Positions 1 through 9,800 of a DNA stretch of 64,000 bases are shown here, one piece after another. This DNA comes from Muribaculaceae bacterium (GTDB taxonomy: Bacteria; Bacteroidota; Bacteroidia; Bacteroidales; Muribaculaceae), in NCBI GenBank assembly GCA_029055345.1, contig JAIDDJ010000027.1:1-64000 (forward strand), given 5' to 3'. The position numbers and the translations under genes are program-made. Under the pieces are notes generated by a model. That model did not search any database, had not been told where the DNA came from, and saw only the letters and a program-made list of their open reading frames with translations. Position 1 is the stretch's first letter. The number at the start of each line of letters is the position of its first letter.

Positions 1-334
1 AGATTTCAACTATACTTCTGCGTCAGACTTATACCCCAAAATTCGATGTTTTCAAATTTTTGTCATGTACTTAAATTCCTTACTTATCTTTATGCCGGTT
101 TCTCCCCGCGGGCAGTTTGTATTTTTACCGATATTAAGATTAAGAACTTTTACAACCGTCGAAGCCGACTCAAAGAACGCATTCTCGAATCTAACGCATT
201 AGATAAAGAATTTTTCGTTTCTAAAATGTTGTCTTAACTGGCTGATTATCACAATGAGGAATTTCCATTTTTTCTTCATGCTGATTATCAAATAATTAGA
301 CACCATAATGAGGACTATTATTTTGTGATATTTC
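1..334. other. Left-edge region, no secure gene
   Basis: A plus-strand frame is open from base 1 to a TAA at 235-237 and then, past that stop, to a TAG at 340-342. The last part before the TAA is charged and plausible as a protein tail, but I recognise no family. The block GCTGATTATCA occurs twice (about 240 and 280), and the related CAATGAGGA and TAATGAGGA follow each copy. This may be the 3-prime end of a gene entering from the left with a nonsense codon, or just non-coding DNA. Confidence 0.3.
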
Positions 335-365
335 TTGGGTAGAATAAATGCCGATGCTAATTTTG
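334..365 (+). promoter_or_regulatory. Bacteroidetes-type promoter for the small secreted protein
   Basis: A CTTG at 334-337 (one mismatch to the -33 consensus TTTG) is followed after 20 bp by TAATTTTG at 358-365, a full match to the -7 consensus TAnnTTTG. Transcription would begin near 372. That favours the ATG at 392 over the in-frame ATG at 335, which would lie upstream of the transcript. Confidence 0.55.
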
Positions 366-391
366 CGGTGTCTAATTCAAAAAAATATCAC

Positions 392-724
392 ATGAAAAAA
401 TTCTTTTTAATTGCAGTATTCAACCTTGCAGTTTTTGGGGCTTCTGCTGAAATCAAGTTCAAGAGTCTGGACAATATCAAAGGAACTAACGTCGTATTGG
501 TGGATGATAATGCACCGCAAACAGTCAAAATCACCGACGCCGTTTTATCAAATAACGGTAGCGATTACCCTGCAAAACAAATCAGATGCGACGTAGTAGA
601 CGGGATAGCTACCTGCAAACTGAAGTTCAAACGACTCACCTTTTTCAAAGACTGTAAAGTTACACTAACTGTCAACGGTGAAAAAATCACCATTAATCTT
701 CAGAAAAGTCTGTTAGACAGATAA
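392..724 (+). CDS. Small secreted protein, unknown function
   Basis: This encodes about 110 residues. It begins with a short lysine patch, a hydrophobic core and an AxA-type end (FGASAE), a normal Sec signal peptide, so the mature product of about 90 residues should be periplasmic or surface exposed. Two cysteines lie in the mature part (IRCDVV and IATCKL), and another (FKDCKV) follows, which could allow a disulphide. The sequence alternates polar and hydrophobic residues as in a small beta-sandwich. I do not recognise the family. The in-frame ATG at 335 is rejected as start because the promoter and signal peptide fit 392. It lies 73 bp ahead of a receptor-like pseudogene in the same direction, so the two may once have formed a unit. 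Confidence 0.6.
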   Translation: MKKFFLIAVFNLAVFGASAEIKFKSLDNIKGTNVVLVDDNAPQTVKITDAVLSNNGSDYPAKQIRCDVVDGIATCKLKFKRLTFFKDCKVTLTVNGEKITINLQKSLLDR

Positions 725-797
725 GTCGCGACTCCCATCCGCGCTTTCGTAAATTGAGCTTAAGTCACCAACGACTCATACAAGCATAAACGACATT

Positions 798-1785
798 ATG
801 ATTCATCGCATCCTTACATCAACATTTTGCGCCATTTTTGCGATAGCAGCAATGGCGCAATCAGAAGCGACCGACAGTATCAAGACACAGGAACTTAACG
901 AGGTGGTTGTCCAAGCTGATAGAATGTTTATGACAGTAAACAAAGTCAGTTAGACTCCTACTAAGCAACAGCGTAACGCGTCTGCTAACGGCACAATGCT
1001 TTTGCAACAGTTGGCTATTCCACAACTGACCGTCGATGCTCTTGCAGGAAAAGTAACAATGAATACGGGTGAACCCGTTGCATTTTTTATTGATGGAGTG
1101 CCGGCTACTGAAAATGATGTTGCTGATATGAATACTCGCGATGTTGTCCGAGTGGAAATATTAGACTATCTAACCGACCCGAAATTTCGTAATTCCGCCC
1201 ATGTAGTCAACTACATTATGCAAAATTATGAATATGGTGGATATACAAAATTGAACACGACGGAAATGTTTCTGAGTTGTTTATCATCTTATAATAGGCT
1301 CTCCGGCACCGCCTCTAAGCCGAGTGTCGCGGTCAAACCCTCTACATCTGCCGTGTACCGGGCAGGTTCGCTCGCGCGACATCCGAGTTGACCGCTCAAC
1401 GCTCCAGTGGTCTGTTCTACAAAAGATGATCGCGGCATTTCTCCGCCATTGTTTCGGGAGGGATCGTATTGAATTCATCACTCCGACGCGGAGAGTATAT
1501 TGCATTTTCCTGAAATCATCTTATCTTCCTCGCTATCGCGCCAACTATAATGATAAATCGCTCCGCTTCCGTTGTCGCCAAAGTCCTTATGATTGTTTTG
1601 TGTCAGACGGAGCTCATCGTCATTTGTCGGTTTGACTATCGGGAGTCGCAACGGCACCGCCTATGCTGACCTTAAACTGAAATCGTCCTCCGAGTTCCGG
1701 GGTCGTTTCGCGACGTCAAGTTGCTTTCCTCCGGTGTATGTCGAAAATCCGCGACTGCTGCATTTTCAAAGTCAACGACCTTGAA
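798..1785 (+). pseudogene. Broken outer-membrane receptor-like protein (TonB receptor-related)
   Basis: From the ATG at 798 the frame encodes a signal peptide ending AAMAQ, then ELNEVVVQADRM, the usual start of the mature part of Bacteroidales outer-membrane barrel proteins related to TonB-dependent receptors. An in-frame TAG at 951-953 interrupts it exactly where a Tyr is expected before TPTKQQRNAS. The frame then continues with a recognisable plug-like section (LLQQLAIPQLTVD, FFIDGVPA, DVVRVEILDYLTDPKFR, YEYGGYTKL) up to about 1265. After that the similarity fades, with frame changes and stops, and the right limit near 1785 is only estimated. The premature stop, the lack of any barrel-length frame and the lack of a closing barrel strand all say this gene is dead. 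Family assignment is from remembered motifs. Confidence 0.7.
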
Positions 1786-2085
1786 GTATTTTTTAATTCT
1801 CAAATTTTTTAATTAATTTTGTTGTCGCAACCCATAGTGGATTGCGGAGCGTTATTGACACATTCCTTCTGAATCAAATTCTCGCAAAATTTGAAAATGG
1901 AATTAGGAAGTGGCCACAATGCTCATGTCATTGTATAAATCAAAACTTATATATGGCGTGGGTGTCAGTGGCTTATCCATTCCATAGTCAAAGAGAGAAA
2001 CCTGATTCAGTGATAAGTTGATTCAGTCCTCACGCTCTTTTAATTTTTAATCGTGTAGTTATGGGCTGTTGCACAATTATATATT
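1786..2085. other. Intergenic AT-rich stretch
   Basis: No gene seen. It holds a TAATTTTG -7-like octamer at 1814-1821 without a good -33 partner, and two copies of TGATTCAGT near 2002 and 2019. It may contain the promoter for the gene at 2086, but no convincing site is visible. Confidence 0.4.
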
Positions 2086-2568
2086 ATGAGCCTCAAAAGA
2101 CTTATACTAGCAACTATGTTTGCATTTGTTACTGTAATTTATGCAAGCGCTCAATCCAAGGTGTATCTGTTTATACCTAAGGTTGGTAATACCGACTTCA
2201 CGCTCTTTATTGACGGAGAGCAAATGGCAAAGCTAAACACTCCAACCGCGAAGACAACTAATAATTCTGCTTTTAAAATTCCTTTGAAGCAGAATATGCC
2301 GGGATGGGTTGAAATTGATTTCACTAATGAAGGTAAGGTTCTTCTTGCAGTAAGCATGGAATATACCAATTTTATGACTCTCGAGAAGAACACAATGCAA
2401 GCAGAAACTCAAATAGACCTTAATGATGGGGAAACTATTTTCCTTGAGGTCGCTAGAAAAGGGTGGAATGACTGCCAAATCAAAGTCCTTGATGAGAAAA
2501 AGGCGACTAAGAAGAAGAATGACAAAAAATCTTATCAGCTTCCCACAATTAAGGTTAATAATGAATAA
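2086..2568 (+). CDS. Secreted protein of unknown function
   Basis: This encodes 160 residues with a clear signal peptide (residues 1-22, ending YASAQ). The mature part starts with beta-rich sequence (KVYLFIPKVGNTDFTLFIDGEQ) and ends in a lysine-rich tail (KKATKKKNDKKS) before a short C-terminal segment. I do not recognise a family. Its last eight bases overlap the ATG of the next gene, a MORN-repeat protein, so the two are probably translationally coupled and work together at the envelope. The AT-rich codon use differs from the core genes to the right, in keeping with an accessory origin. Confidence 0.65.
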   Translation: MSLKRLILATMFAFVTVIYASAQSKVYLFIPKVGNTDFTLFIDGEQMAKLNTPTAKTTNNSAFKIPLKQNMPGWVEIDFTNEGKVLLAVSMEYTNFMTLEKNTMQAETQIDLNDGETIFLEVARKGWNDCQIKVLDEKKATKKKNDKKSYQLPTIKVNNE

Positions 2569-3679
2569 ATCAATAGTAACATCTATTTTAATTGTGGTAT
2601 TCTCATTTGCGTGCTTTTCAAATGATAATACCACTTTACTATTTGAACCAACTTTTTCTGTTAAAGCGGAAAAAGTTAAAGACGGTAAGATTCGCGGACA
2701 AAAGCTAAAAGGAAGGTATGATGGTATGGGTGTTATACGGTTCAATAACCATGATATCTATTTTGGAGATGTCCAGGATGGTAAGCCAAATGGAAAGGGC
2801 ATTTACATTTGTGCACCTGACAATAACATTAAATACTGCGATAGTTGTGTTGTCTATATTGGAAGGTTTAACCAAGGAATGAAATCGAAAGGAATATGTC
2901 TAAATGAAGACTCTGATGTAATTTATGATGGGAACTTTTCATCCGATAAGCCAGTAAGTACATATCCGTCCAATACGGTTGCAGATTATTGTGGATATTT
3001 TGGAGAAATATCACCCTCAGATGAAGGTTGGATATATGTAGGTGAGATATCTCAGGAAACTCCAAATGGCTTAGGTATTTTATTGTTTAAAAATAACGAT
3101 TTTCTAATAAGTAATTTTAGAAATGGAGTTCGTTATGGAATAGGGTTATTTGTATCAGCAAATGGAGAATGGCAAACTGAAAAGGCAAGAGAAGGAAGAA
3201 TTAATATTATTAGTTCTTCAGAATATTATTCTTCTATTGATGCTGAAAGGAAACGACAGGTAAATGCTCATTTATCTGAAGCATTGGGCTATTTTTCCCA
3301 AGCTCTTCAATCTGGAACCCAATTAATATCAATGGCAAGTGGAAATAATTATGGTAAAGTAGCGTCATATTCCTCAGATGGCACTTCGGATTTTTCAGCC
3401 ACATCCTCTTCTGGTAACTATCAAGCAGATTATGATAAATGGGCTCAAAGAGCGGAAAAACATTATAATTCGATAACCAATTTAGGCTATTCAGCCACTA
3501 AGAAAAATGGAGATAAGCAAGGTAATGCAGGTCAAGGAATGTCTGGAGGAAATTACGTTGCAATGAAAAAATCTTTTAGAGAAGCACAAAAACAAATGCG
3601 AAGTATTCGTAATAAAGCTAAAAATGCGGGTGTTTCTATTACTCAATCTAAATGGGAGACGGCAACTATTTCTTATTAA
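2561..3679 (+). CDS. MORN-repeat protein with N-terminal signal
   Basis: This encodes 372 residues from the ATG at 2561. A longer frame reaches back to 2423, but that part lies inside the upstream gene in another frame and is basic and unlike a signal, whereas residues 1-22 from 2561 form a hydrophobic signal sequence. Residues about 45-210 carry several imperfect MORN repeats of the G-x-Y-x-G-x-x-x-x-G-x-x-x-G-x-G kind (YDGMGVIRFNN, FGDVQDGKPNGKGIYI, YVGEISQETPNGLGIL). The C-terminal 160 residues are polar, Ser/Gly/Lys-rich and without repeats. MORN repeats mediate protein or lipid contacts; the partner here is unknown. The 8-bp overlap with the preceding secreted protein gene suggests a joint function. 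Confidence 0.7.
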   Translation: MNKSIVTSILIVVFSFACFSNDNTTLLFEPTFSVKAEKVKDGKIRGQKLKGRYDGMGVIRFNNHDIYFGDVQDGKPNGKGIYICAPDNNIKYCDSCVVYIGRFNQGMKSKGICLNEDSDVIYDGNFSSDKPVSTYPSNTVADYCGYFGEISPSDEGWIYVGEISQETPNGLGILLFKNNDFLISNFRNGVRYGIGLFVSANGEWQTEKAREGRINIISSSEYYSSIDAERKRQVNAHLSEALGYFSQALQSGTQLISMASGNNYGKVASYSSDGTSDFSATSSSGNYQADYDKWAQRAEKHYNSITNLGYSATKKNGDKQGNAGQGMSGGNYVAMKKSFREAQKQMRSIRNKAKNAGVSITQSKWETATISY

Positions 3680-3711
3680 TTTCAACCGTGTCTATTAGCG
3701 CACATCATAGA

Positions 3712-3748
3712 GTCCATAACTTTGTGGAAACAACCACAAGTTATGGAC
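3712..3748. repeat. Inverted repeat at the head of the phage-like fragment
   Basis: GTCCATAACTTTGTGG (3712-3727) and CCACAAGTTATGGAC (3734-3748) pair with one extra base and a 6-nt loop. It follows the MORN gene stop by 32 bp and could act as its terminator, but there is no T-tract. The right arm contains the ATG of the decayed phage-like gene. Confidence 0.5.
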
Positions 3749-4191
3749 TTTCTTAATTCTAACTCCGTCGAGACGCTGCCGAACTATGAAACCCGCGCCG
3801 CGTTTACTGTCAACTCGGCTTCCGTTTTCCGCGAAGACATGGATATTGTGCCTACCGTCGTGGACGACAGCCTTTCTTATGTTCCCTGGGCAGCGACAAT
3901 CAACCTTTAACTCATCGACTGAAAGGAGATAAATGACTTTCGATTTGCTCGCGCTCGTCAAGAAAGAGGTCATCGGCCTATGCCGCTTTCGTTGCATAGC
4001 GGAGAAAGAAACTGGCAACCTGCCAAGTTTGCCGACCATTCGGTCGGTGAGCTGAAGGTTCAACGCCGAAGTCTGCTACGGATTGGGGCATGCAATACTG
4101 CGCCACCGAAGTCTCCGCTTTGGTAAAGAATGCCGCCGAGGACTTTACTCTCGACAACGACATCGCCGCTATTATTCTCCACGGAGATTGA
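3743..4191 (+). pseudogene. Decayed fragment of a Bacteroidales prophage portal-like protein
   Basis: The frame from 3743 begins MDFLNSNSVETLPNYE and runs through VPTVVDDSLSYVPW, after which a single-base loss near 3893 shifts it (in the shifted frame the text reads WGSDNQ). About 120 bp later, in yet another frame, FNAEVCYGLG, then after a further shift QYCATEVSALVKNAAEDF and DNDIAA, ending at the TGA at 4189-4191. From memory these blocks match, in order, the N-terminus of a protein found in Bacteroides prophages that behaves like a portal or head protein; the remaining several hundred residues are gone. At least two frameshifts plus the 3-prime deletion make it non-functional. The phage assignment rests on recall and should be checked by a frameshift-tolerant search. 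Confidence 0.55.
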
Positions 4192-4255
4192 ACTACCCCT
4201 CCTCACTGCAGCGCCTCCTTGGCTATACCTATTTATGGGTATTTTAAAGGTTATA

Positions 4256-4287
4256 TTTGGTCATCCCAAAGATTCGGATTAATTTTG
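4256..4287 (+). promoter_or_regulatory. Promoter of feoB (fits consensus fully)
   Basis: TTTG at 4256-4259, 20 bp spacer, TAATTTTG at 4280-4287: both elements match the Bacteroidetes sigma-ABfr consensus TTTG / TAnnTTTG. The start would be near 4294, about 55 nt before the feoB ATG. The AT-rich sequence around the -7 element could hold an iron-responsive operator, but no specific Fur or DtxR box can be called by eye. Confidence 0.75.
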
Positions 4288-4349
4288 TTAATAATTGGTG
4301 AATCCCTGCATATAGACTATGGGCAGGGAAAGATGATACATTTGTAGAA

Positions 4350-6803
4350 ATGAGATTATCCGACTTGAAGCCCGGTGAGACCGGGGTGATAACGAAAGTG
4401 CTCGGTCATGGAGCCTTCCGGCGACGTGTAATGAAAATGGGGTTTGTGCGTGGACGTGAGATAAGTGTGATACTTAACGCACCCTTGCAAGACCCGGTCA
4501 AATATTCTTTGATGGGCTATGAAGTGTCGCTCCGTCGCGCGGAGGCAAACTTAATTGAAGTAGAGCTTCTTTCTGACTGGCAGGAATCGGCAACCCATGC
4601 GAGCAATGATACCGATCCCTCCCGATTTGACGAGAATAATTCGCCGAAAAGCCGGTTGCGCAGTGATAAAATCATCAACATTGCTCTTGTCGGTAATCCT
4701 AATTGCGGCAAAACATCATTATTTAATATAGTGGCCGGTGCGCATGAACATGTCGGGAATTATGCCGGAGTCACTGTCGATGCCAAAGCTGGCAGACTTA
4801 AATATAAAGGTTATCGGATAAATATAGTTGATTTGCCGGGAACCTATTCTTTATCTGCATATTCGCCGGAGGAACTCTACGTGATGCGCTATCTCAGGGA
4901 AGAAACTCCTGACGTGATTGTAAATGTAGTCGTGGCTTCCAACTTGGAACGCAACCTCTATCTCACCACTGAGCTTATTGACATGAACCTTCCGATGGTT
5001 ATTGACCTCAATATGTATGATGAGCTGGAGAAAGGGAATGTCAAACTTGATTATGAGAATCTGGGCAAGATGCTTGGTGTTCCTATCATTCCCACAGTGG
5101 CATCAACAGGATGGGGCGTCGACAAGCTCCTTGATACGGTGATAGACATCTACGAAATGAGGAGTCCGCACACCCGCCACATTCACGTTAAGATGGTGCC
5201 GGAGATTGAAAGGGCCGTGAAAATACTTAATGACAAATTTAAGAGCGACCCGACAGTTACCGAACATCTGTCTCCCCGATTCTTAGCTATTAAATTCCTT
5301 GAGCATGACCCGGAAATTGAAAATATACTGATGCCTAACTCATCCTATCAGGAATGGTCGGTGCTCAGGGAGAGACTCGAGGACGAAGTCAAAAGCCAAC
5401 TGCAGGAGGATGTCGGTTCGGTGATTTCATCCAATAAATACGGCTTTATTCAGGGAGCCCTAAGGGAAACTATGGAAGGCTCTCTTGTTAATGACGAGAA
5501 GTCCACGAAGATAATTGATGCATTCGTAACGAATAAATTATTTGGATTTCCCATCTTTTTAGCAGCTATGTGGCTCATGTTCTGGGCTACTTTCCGGATT
5601 GGTAGCTATCCGATGGAATGGATAGAGAATTTCGTAGGTTGGATTTCAGGCTTGATAGGGGCAAATATGACTGAAGGGCCTCTTAAAGATTTGCTTTTGG
5701 ATGGTATAATAGGGGGCGTAGGGGGAGTAATCGTATTCCTCCCTAATATCCTTATTCTGTATGCATTCATATCTTTCTTCGAGGATTCGGGTTATATGGC
5801 AAGGGTGGCATTCATTATGGATAAGCTCATGCACAAGATGGGGCTACATGGAAAATCCTTCATACCTTTAGTGATGGGCTTTGGATGTAACGTCCCAGCA
5901 ATTATGTCCACCAGAATAATCGAAAGCCGGTCGAGCCGCCTGATTACTGTCTTGATTAATCCCTTCATCAGTTGTTCGGCCCGTATTCCGATTTATGTGC
6001 TGTTGGTCGGAGCATTCTTCCCTACTCATGGAGCCTGGGTCTTTGTCGGATTATATACGCTCGGAATACTGGTTGCAATTCTCACGGCCAAACTCCTTCG
6101 GAAATTCTGGTTTAAGGCAGATGAAACCCCATTTGTTATGGAGCTCCCTCCTTACCGGATGCCTACATTTAAGGCAACTATGAGGAATATGTGGGGCAAA
6201 GCAGATCAATACCTTAGAAAAATGGGAGGATTGATACTGGTGGCTTCAATAATCATATGGGCTCTCTCCTATTTCCCTCGTTACAGTTCTTCGGATATCC
6301 CTCAATCTTTCAGGCACGAAGCAATAGCTGAAATGCCGGAGAATCAGAAGGCTTCGTTATCGGAAGAGCAAACTGATGAGTTGATTACAGCCGAGTATCA
6401 ACAAGGACACTCCATTCTTGCATATATAGGTAAAGCTGTCGAGCCGGTGTTGCGCCCGATGGAGTTTTCCTGGAAGACGTGCGTGTCACTTATCGCAGGT
6501 GCATCCGCAAAAGAAATTGTAGTATCCACGTTAGGAGTATTGTATGTTGGTGACGACGATGCGGCAGTTCTTTCAGAAAGGTTGAAGACTCCTTCCAAAA
6601 TTACCGGAGTGGCCCCGTTCACTCCGGCTTCCGCACTTGCATTCCTCGTCTTCGTCCTTCTTTATTTCCCGTGTATCGCCACTCTGACTGCGATAAGAAG
6701 AGAAACCGGAAGTTGGAAATATACATTATTTTCGGTTGTCTACAACACCTCTCTGGCCTGGATATTTTCATTCCTCACCTATGTAATAGCATCTCTGTTT
6801 TAG
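4350..6803 (+). CDS. feoB: Ferrous iron transporter, FeoA-FeoB fusion
   Basis: This 817-residue inner-membrane protein imports Fe(II). Residues 1-75 form a FeoA (SH3-like) domain (MRLSDLKPGETG, GYEVSLRRAEANLIEV). A linker leads to the FeoB G domain with G1 GNPNCGKTS (115-123), the G2 region VGNYAGVTVD, G3 DLPG (161-164) and NMYD as G4 (221-224). The C-terminal half holds the transport core with repeated membrane spans and the Gate motifs (GFGCNVPAIM, and a second Gate region around FISCSARIPIY). The fused FeoA-FeoB arrangement is common in Bacteroidetes. The gene has its own promoter and ends in a strong hairpin shared with the convergent sprA, so it appears monocistronic; low iron is the expected inducer from family knowledge. 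Confidence 0.95.
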   Translation: MRLSDLKPGETGVITKVLGHGAFRRRVMKMGFVRGREISVILNAPLQDPVKYSLMGYEVSLRRAEANLIEVELLSDWQESATHASNDTDPSRFDENNSPKSRLRSDKIINIALVGNPNCGKTSLFNIVAGAHEHVGNYAGVTVDAKAGRLKYKGYRINIVDLPGTYSLSAYSPEELYVMRYLREETPDVIVNVVVASNLERNLYLTTELIDMNLPMVIDLNMYDELEKGNVKLDYENLGKMLGVPIIPTVASTGWGVDKLLDTVIDIYEMRSPHTRHIHVKMVPEIERAVKILNDKFKSDPTVTEHLSPRFLAIKFLEHDPEIENILMPNSSYQEWSVLRERLEDEVKSQLQEDVGSVISSNKYGFIQGALRETMEGSLVNDEKSTKIIDAFVTNKLFGFPIFLAAMWLMFWATFRIGSYPMEWIENFVGWISGLIGANMTEGPLKDLLLDGIIGGVGGVIVFLPNILILYAFISFFEDSGYMARVAFIMDKLMHKMGLHGKSFIPLVMGFGCNVPAIMSTRIIESRSSRLITVLINPFISCSARIPIYVLLVGAFFPTHGAWVFVGLYTLGILVAILTAKLLRKFWFKADETPFVMELPPYRMPTFKATMRNMWGKADQYLRKMGGLILVASIIIWALSYFPRYSSSDIPQSFRHEAIAEMPENQKASLSEEQTDELITAEYQQGHSILAYIGKAVEPVLRPMEFSWKTCVSLIAGASAKEIVVSTLGVLYVGDDDAAVLSERLKTPSKITGVAPFTPASALAFLVFVLLYFPCIATLTAIRRETGSWKYTLFSVVYNTSLAWIFSFLTYVIASLF

Positions 6804-6826
6804 ATATCTTCCCATAAAAATTAACA

Positions 6827-6862
6827 GCACCCCAAAAGTTAGACTCATAACTTTTGGGGTGC
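6827..6862. terminator. Bidirectional terminator between feoB and sprA; IS-end-like palindrome
   Basis: GCACCCCAAAAGTTA (6827-6841) and its exact complement (6848-6862) form a perfect 15-bp stem with a 6-nt loop; similarity between the arms extends a few bases further outward. It lies 24 bp past the feoB stop and 25 bp past the sprA stop, and serves both. The sequence resembles the ends of IS3-family elements and is shared in pattern with the hairpin at 37764-37807. Confidence 0.8.
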
Positions 6863-6887
6863 AGTTCATTTTTTAGTTAGGTAAGCT

Positions 6888-9800
6888 TTATCGTGCGAGT
6901 GAGACATTGACGGAAACTCCGTAATTGGAATTGCTGGTGGGATATGCCGAATTTGAAACCAGTGGAGTATTCGTCTGATGGTCAATAAAGGCCGAAAGCG
7001 TGATGCGCTTGCTGAGAATATAGCTGGCCATGAAATTCACCGAGAATGTGCTTGAACCCTGAGTGGCTTGCGTATAAGCGGTCTCAATCCTTCTTATAAG
7101 CGACTGATTATTGGCCCACGACAAATCCAGATTAAGCGTTAGATCGTTCGACACACTACCCTGCTTACCTCCTCCAATCTTTAGAATCTTGTTGAAATTG
7201 GCAATTTTATAACCGGCTCCGAAAGTGAACTGCTTCGACAGCGTTTCTACAATCTGCCCCGCAGAAGAATTAAGATTCAGCGTTCGGGAATCGCGATATT
7301 CGGTGTTGACCGTGATGTCGTTGAACAATGTTACTTTCAGGCCGATCAGAGGTGCAAACTTTTCCGTAATCGAAACCGATGATATATTATATGGACTTGA
7401 AGGAATGGGTTGCTGGGTCTGCTCATTGAGAATAAAGCCCATGTCGCCCGTACCACCGGGAGCTGCCTCCCAGTTCATGAAGCTTGAATAAGAACCCACG
7501 GAATAAGTGCATTGATATGCATGAGACAAGGTAAAGGATTTGAACCATTTCTTCAGATTCCAGAAATTTAAGAACCCGTCATATGTGATTCTCCAGTTAG
7601 GTCTCATTGAACTCAAACCGGGGAAATGATTTAGGGTAATTTTCGCCGGGTCACCTCCTGTATAGGCCGCGAGGAAGGCCGGAATGAGAACATCGGCACT
7701 CGTGGCGCTTACTTGACTCACTTCGGGATTATAAGGCGCACCGGCCAGCACGCTCCCTTCCATGAAGCCCGTTTGAGGATAAGACGTACCTGCATATTGT
7801 TCCTGTATACGCGATGCAACCTGGGGTATGTATGCGAGGAAGTTATCGAAAGCTTCCGACTGATAACCATTGTCGGCGTTGAAATTTCGCAACGCTGTCG
7901 GAAGAGCCCAGGCAGTGCGCACATAATTCCCGGAATATGACGTCGGATTTCCGGCATACATGAACTGCATCTGTTCTGTCCTTGCATCTGTGAGATTGGA
8001 CGTAAGAACAATCTTAAGGCCCCGTATAGGTTCAAGTGTAAGTTCAAAATTGAATTCCTGACTTTTACTCCATAATGCCGGGGAAATCTGGTCGGATGAT
8101 GTAATCAGCCAATCTCGGTCAAGAGCCTTGTCAACATAATCTTTATCATAGAATCCAAAAGCGAAGTCAAGTCCCGGTGCCATTGGGCCGTAGTCGAGCG
8201 ACTGGCCGAATACATTCCCGACATTAGGACTATAAAGCGGCAAATTAAGAGAATGACTGCTACGCCATTTGAAAGAGGCCGAACGTGGCATCATCAGGAA
8301 CCGCAGCGCATATTGAGCGAATTCCGATCCAAACGTATTTTTATCTTCTTTCTTTATCTCTGTAATCGTAAGAACGAGATTGTTACGCCCGGTATCTGTG
8401 ATCTGGATAGTATTGGCATCCATTACTTTATAATTCACCTTCACTATCTTTCCGTTCTCCTTGGCCGTGAACCTGATCTTCTTATTGTTAAGATTATGCT
8501 TCACAATCGTTGCGGAGTCGGGGGAAAGGGTGACTGCTCTCTCGAATTTCTTTGTAGTTTTCTTGTCCGGCTTCTTGGTATTTCCGGATTTATCATCTTT
8601 GTCTCCTTTTTTCTTCGAATTTCCGGAATTATTATTTTTGGAATTCGAACGCGACCCGGAACCGGAGCCCGATTTGGAGAATCGCCGGTTTATTTCCTGA
8701 AGATATTTAGATTTATTATATAGTGTCTCGAAATTCAGACGTGCGTCAGCATTCCAGCTGCTCTGGTTCTGAATCGTATTACCCAGATATATGTCGTCGA
8801 CCGTCGCTCCTTTATCCCAATGATAAACCGAATTATATGAAACAGAGCCAGAGAGATAATCAAGGAATGGAATCTTATTGAAAGGCGCCCGATAAGTTCC
8901 GGTAAAGGTCTGATTATAATTCCAGGGAGTTCCGAGATGTCTTAAAGAGGATAAAACGGTATCTTTCCAGTTCTGATATTCATCTGGGAACAAACGCTTA
9001 TTGACAGCTCCGATGGTCTCCTCTATTCTTGCCGTAGTATTGCTTGCAAAAGAAAAAGAGAGGGATTTGGTGAGGTTCCATGTAAGCGACAACTGACGGT
9101 CCCAAGTAAAGTTCTTGCTAACCTGAACCGGAAGCTGGAAATCCACATCTATTTCCGACCGCGTCTGCTGCTCATAATAGTAACGATGCATCGAAGTATA
9201 GAACGTCAGATTGCTGAAAAGCCAGTTAAGCTCCCATTCTTTAAAGAATTTTGCCGTTTTGCTCTTGCTTTTTAATCCGGAGAAGGGTTTGAAAGGCTTG
9301 AAGTAGGGAGTATATGAATATTGGAACGAACCCCTGTAATCATTGGTGTTTTCATATTCGGTCACCGGATCAAGATTTCGCTGCTTATTGAATGAGAAAG
9401 ATATCGTAAAGTTGGCAGGATCCCATGGCATTGGGTTCTTGCTTGATACGTTGAACTTCATATTTGACAGAGAGAAGCTCTCGGTGGTCTTCCTCGTTAT
9501 GGCATACGACTTGATAGAATCCTTTTCGGCTTTTGTGGCCGCCGCATCAAGAGCATCCTTCAAAAGTATGTCCTGATCCAGTGGATTATATTTGGGAGTC
9601 GTGGTTTCTTGCGAACGGGCATAATATACAGGAGCAGACAGTTTCGCCTGCTCAGGAATAATCTTACCTACATCGCCCTGCACCACAAGGTTATACTGAT
9701 CATATGTATCCAGGCGGCGTGTGGATAGTCCCTGATCTACCGCACCGAATCCATCGGTTTCCCTATGGTATGAGAAATTTACCATCGCTATATCGGAAAG

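Noticed and set aside
1814..1821. TAATTTTG octamer as promoter of the gene at 2086
   Set aside because: It lies 265 bp upstream and no -33 element is at the right distance; in an AT-rich stretch it may be chance.
8253..8723. ORF of 156 residues antisense to sprA
   Set aside because: It is a shadow of the sprA low-complexity region; composition mirrors the sense codons and no domain is visible.
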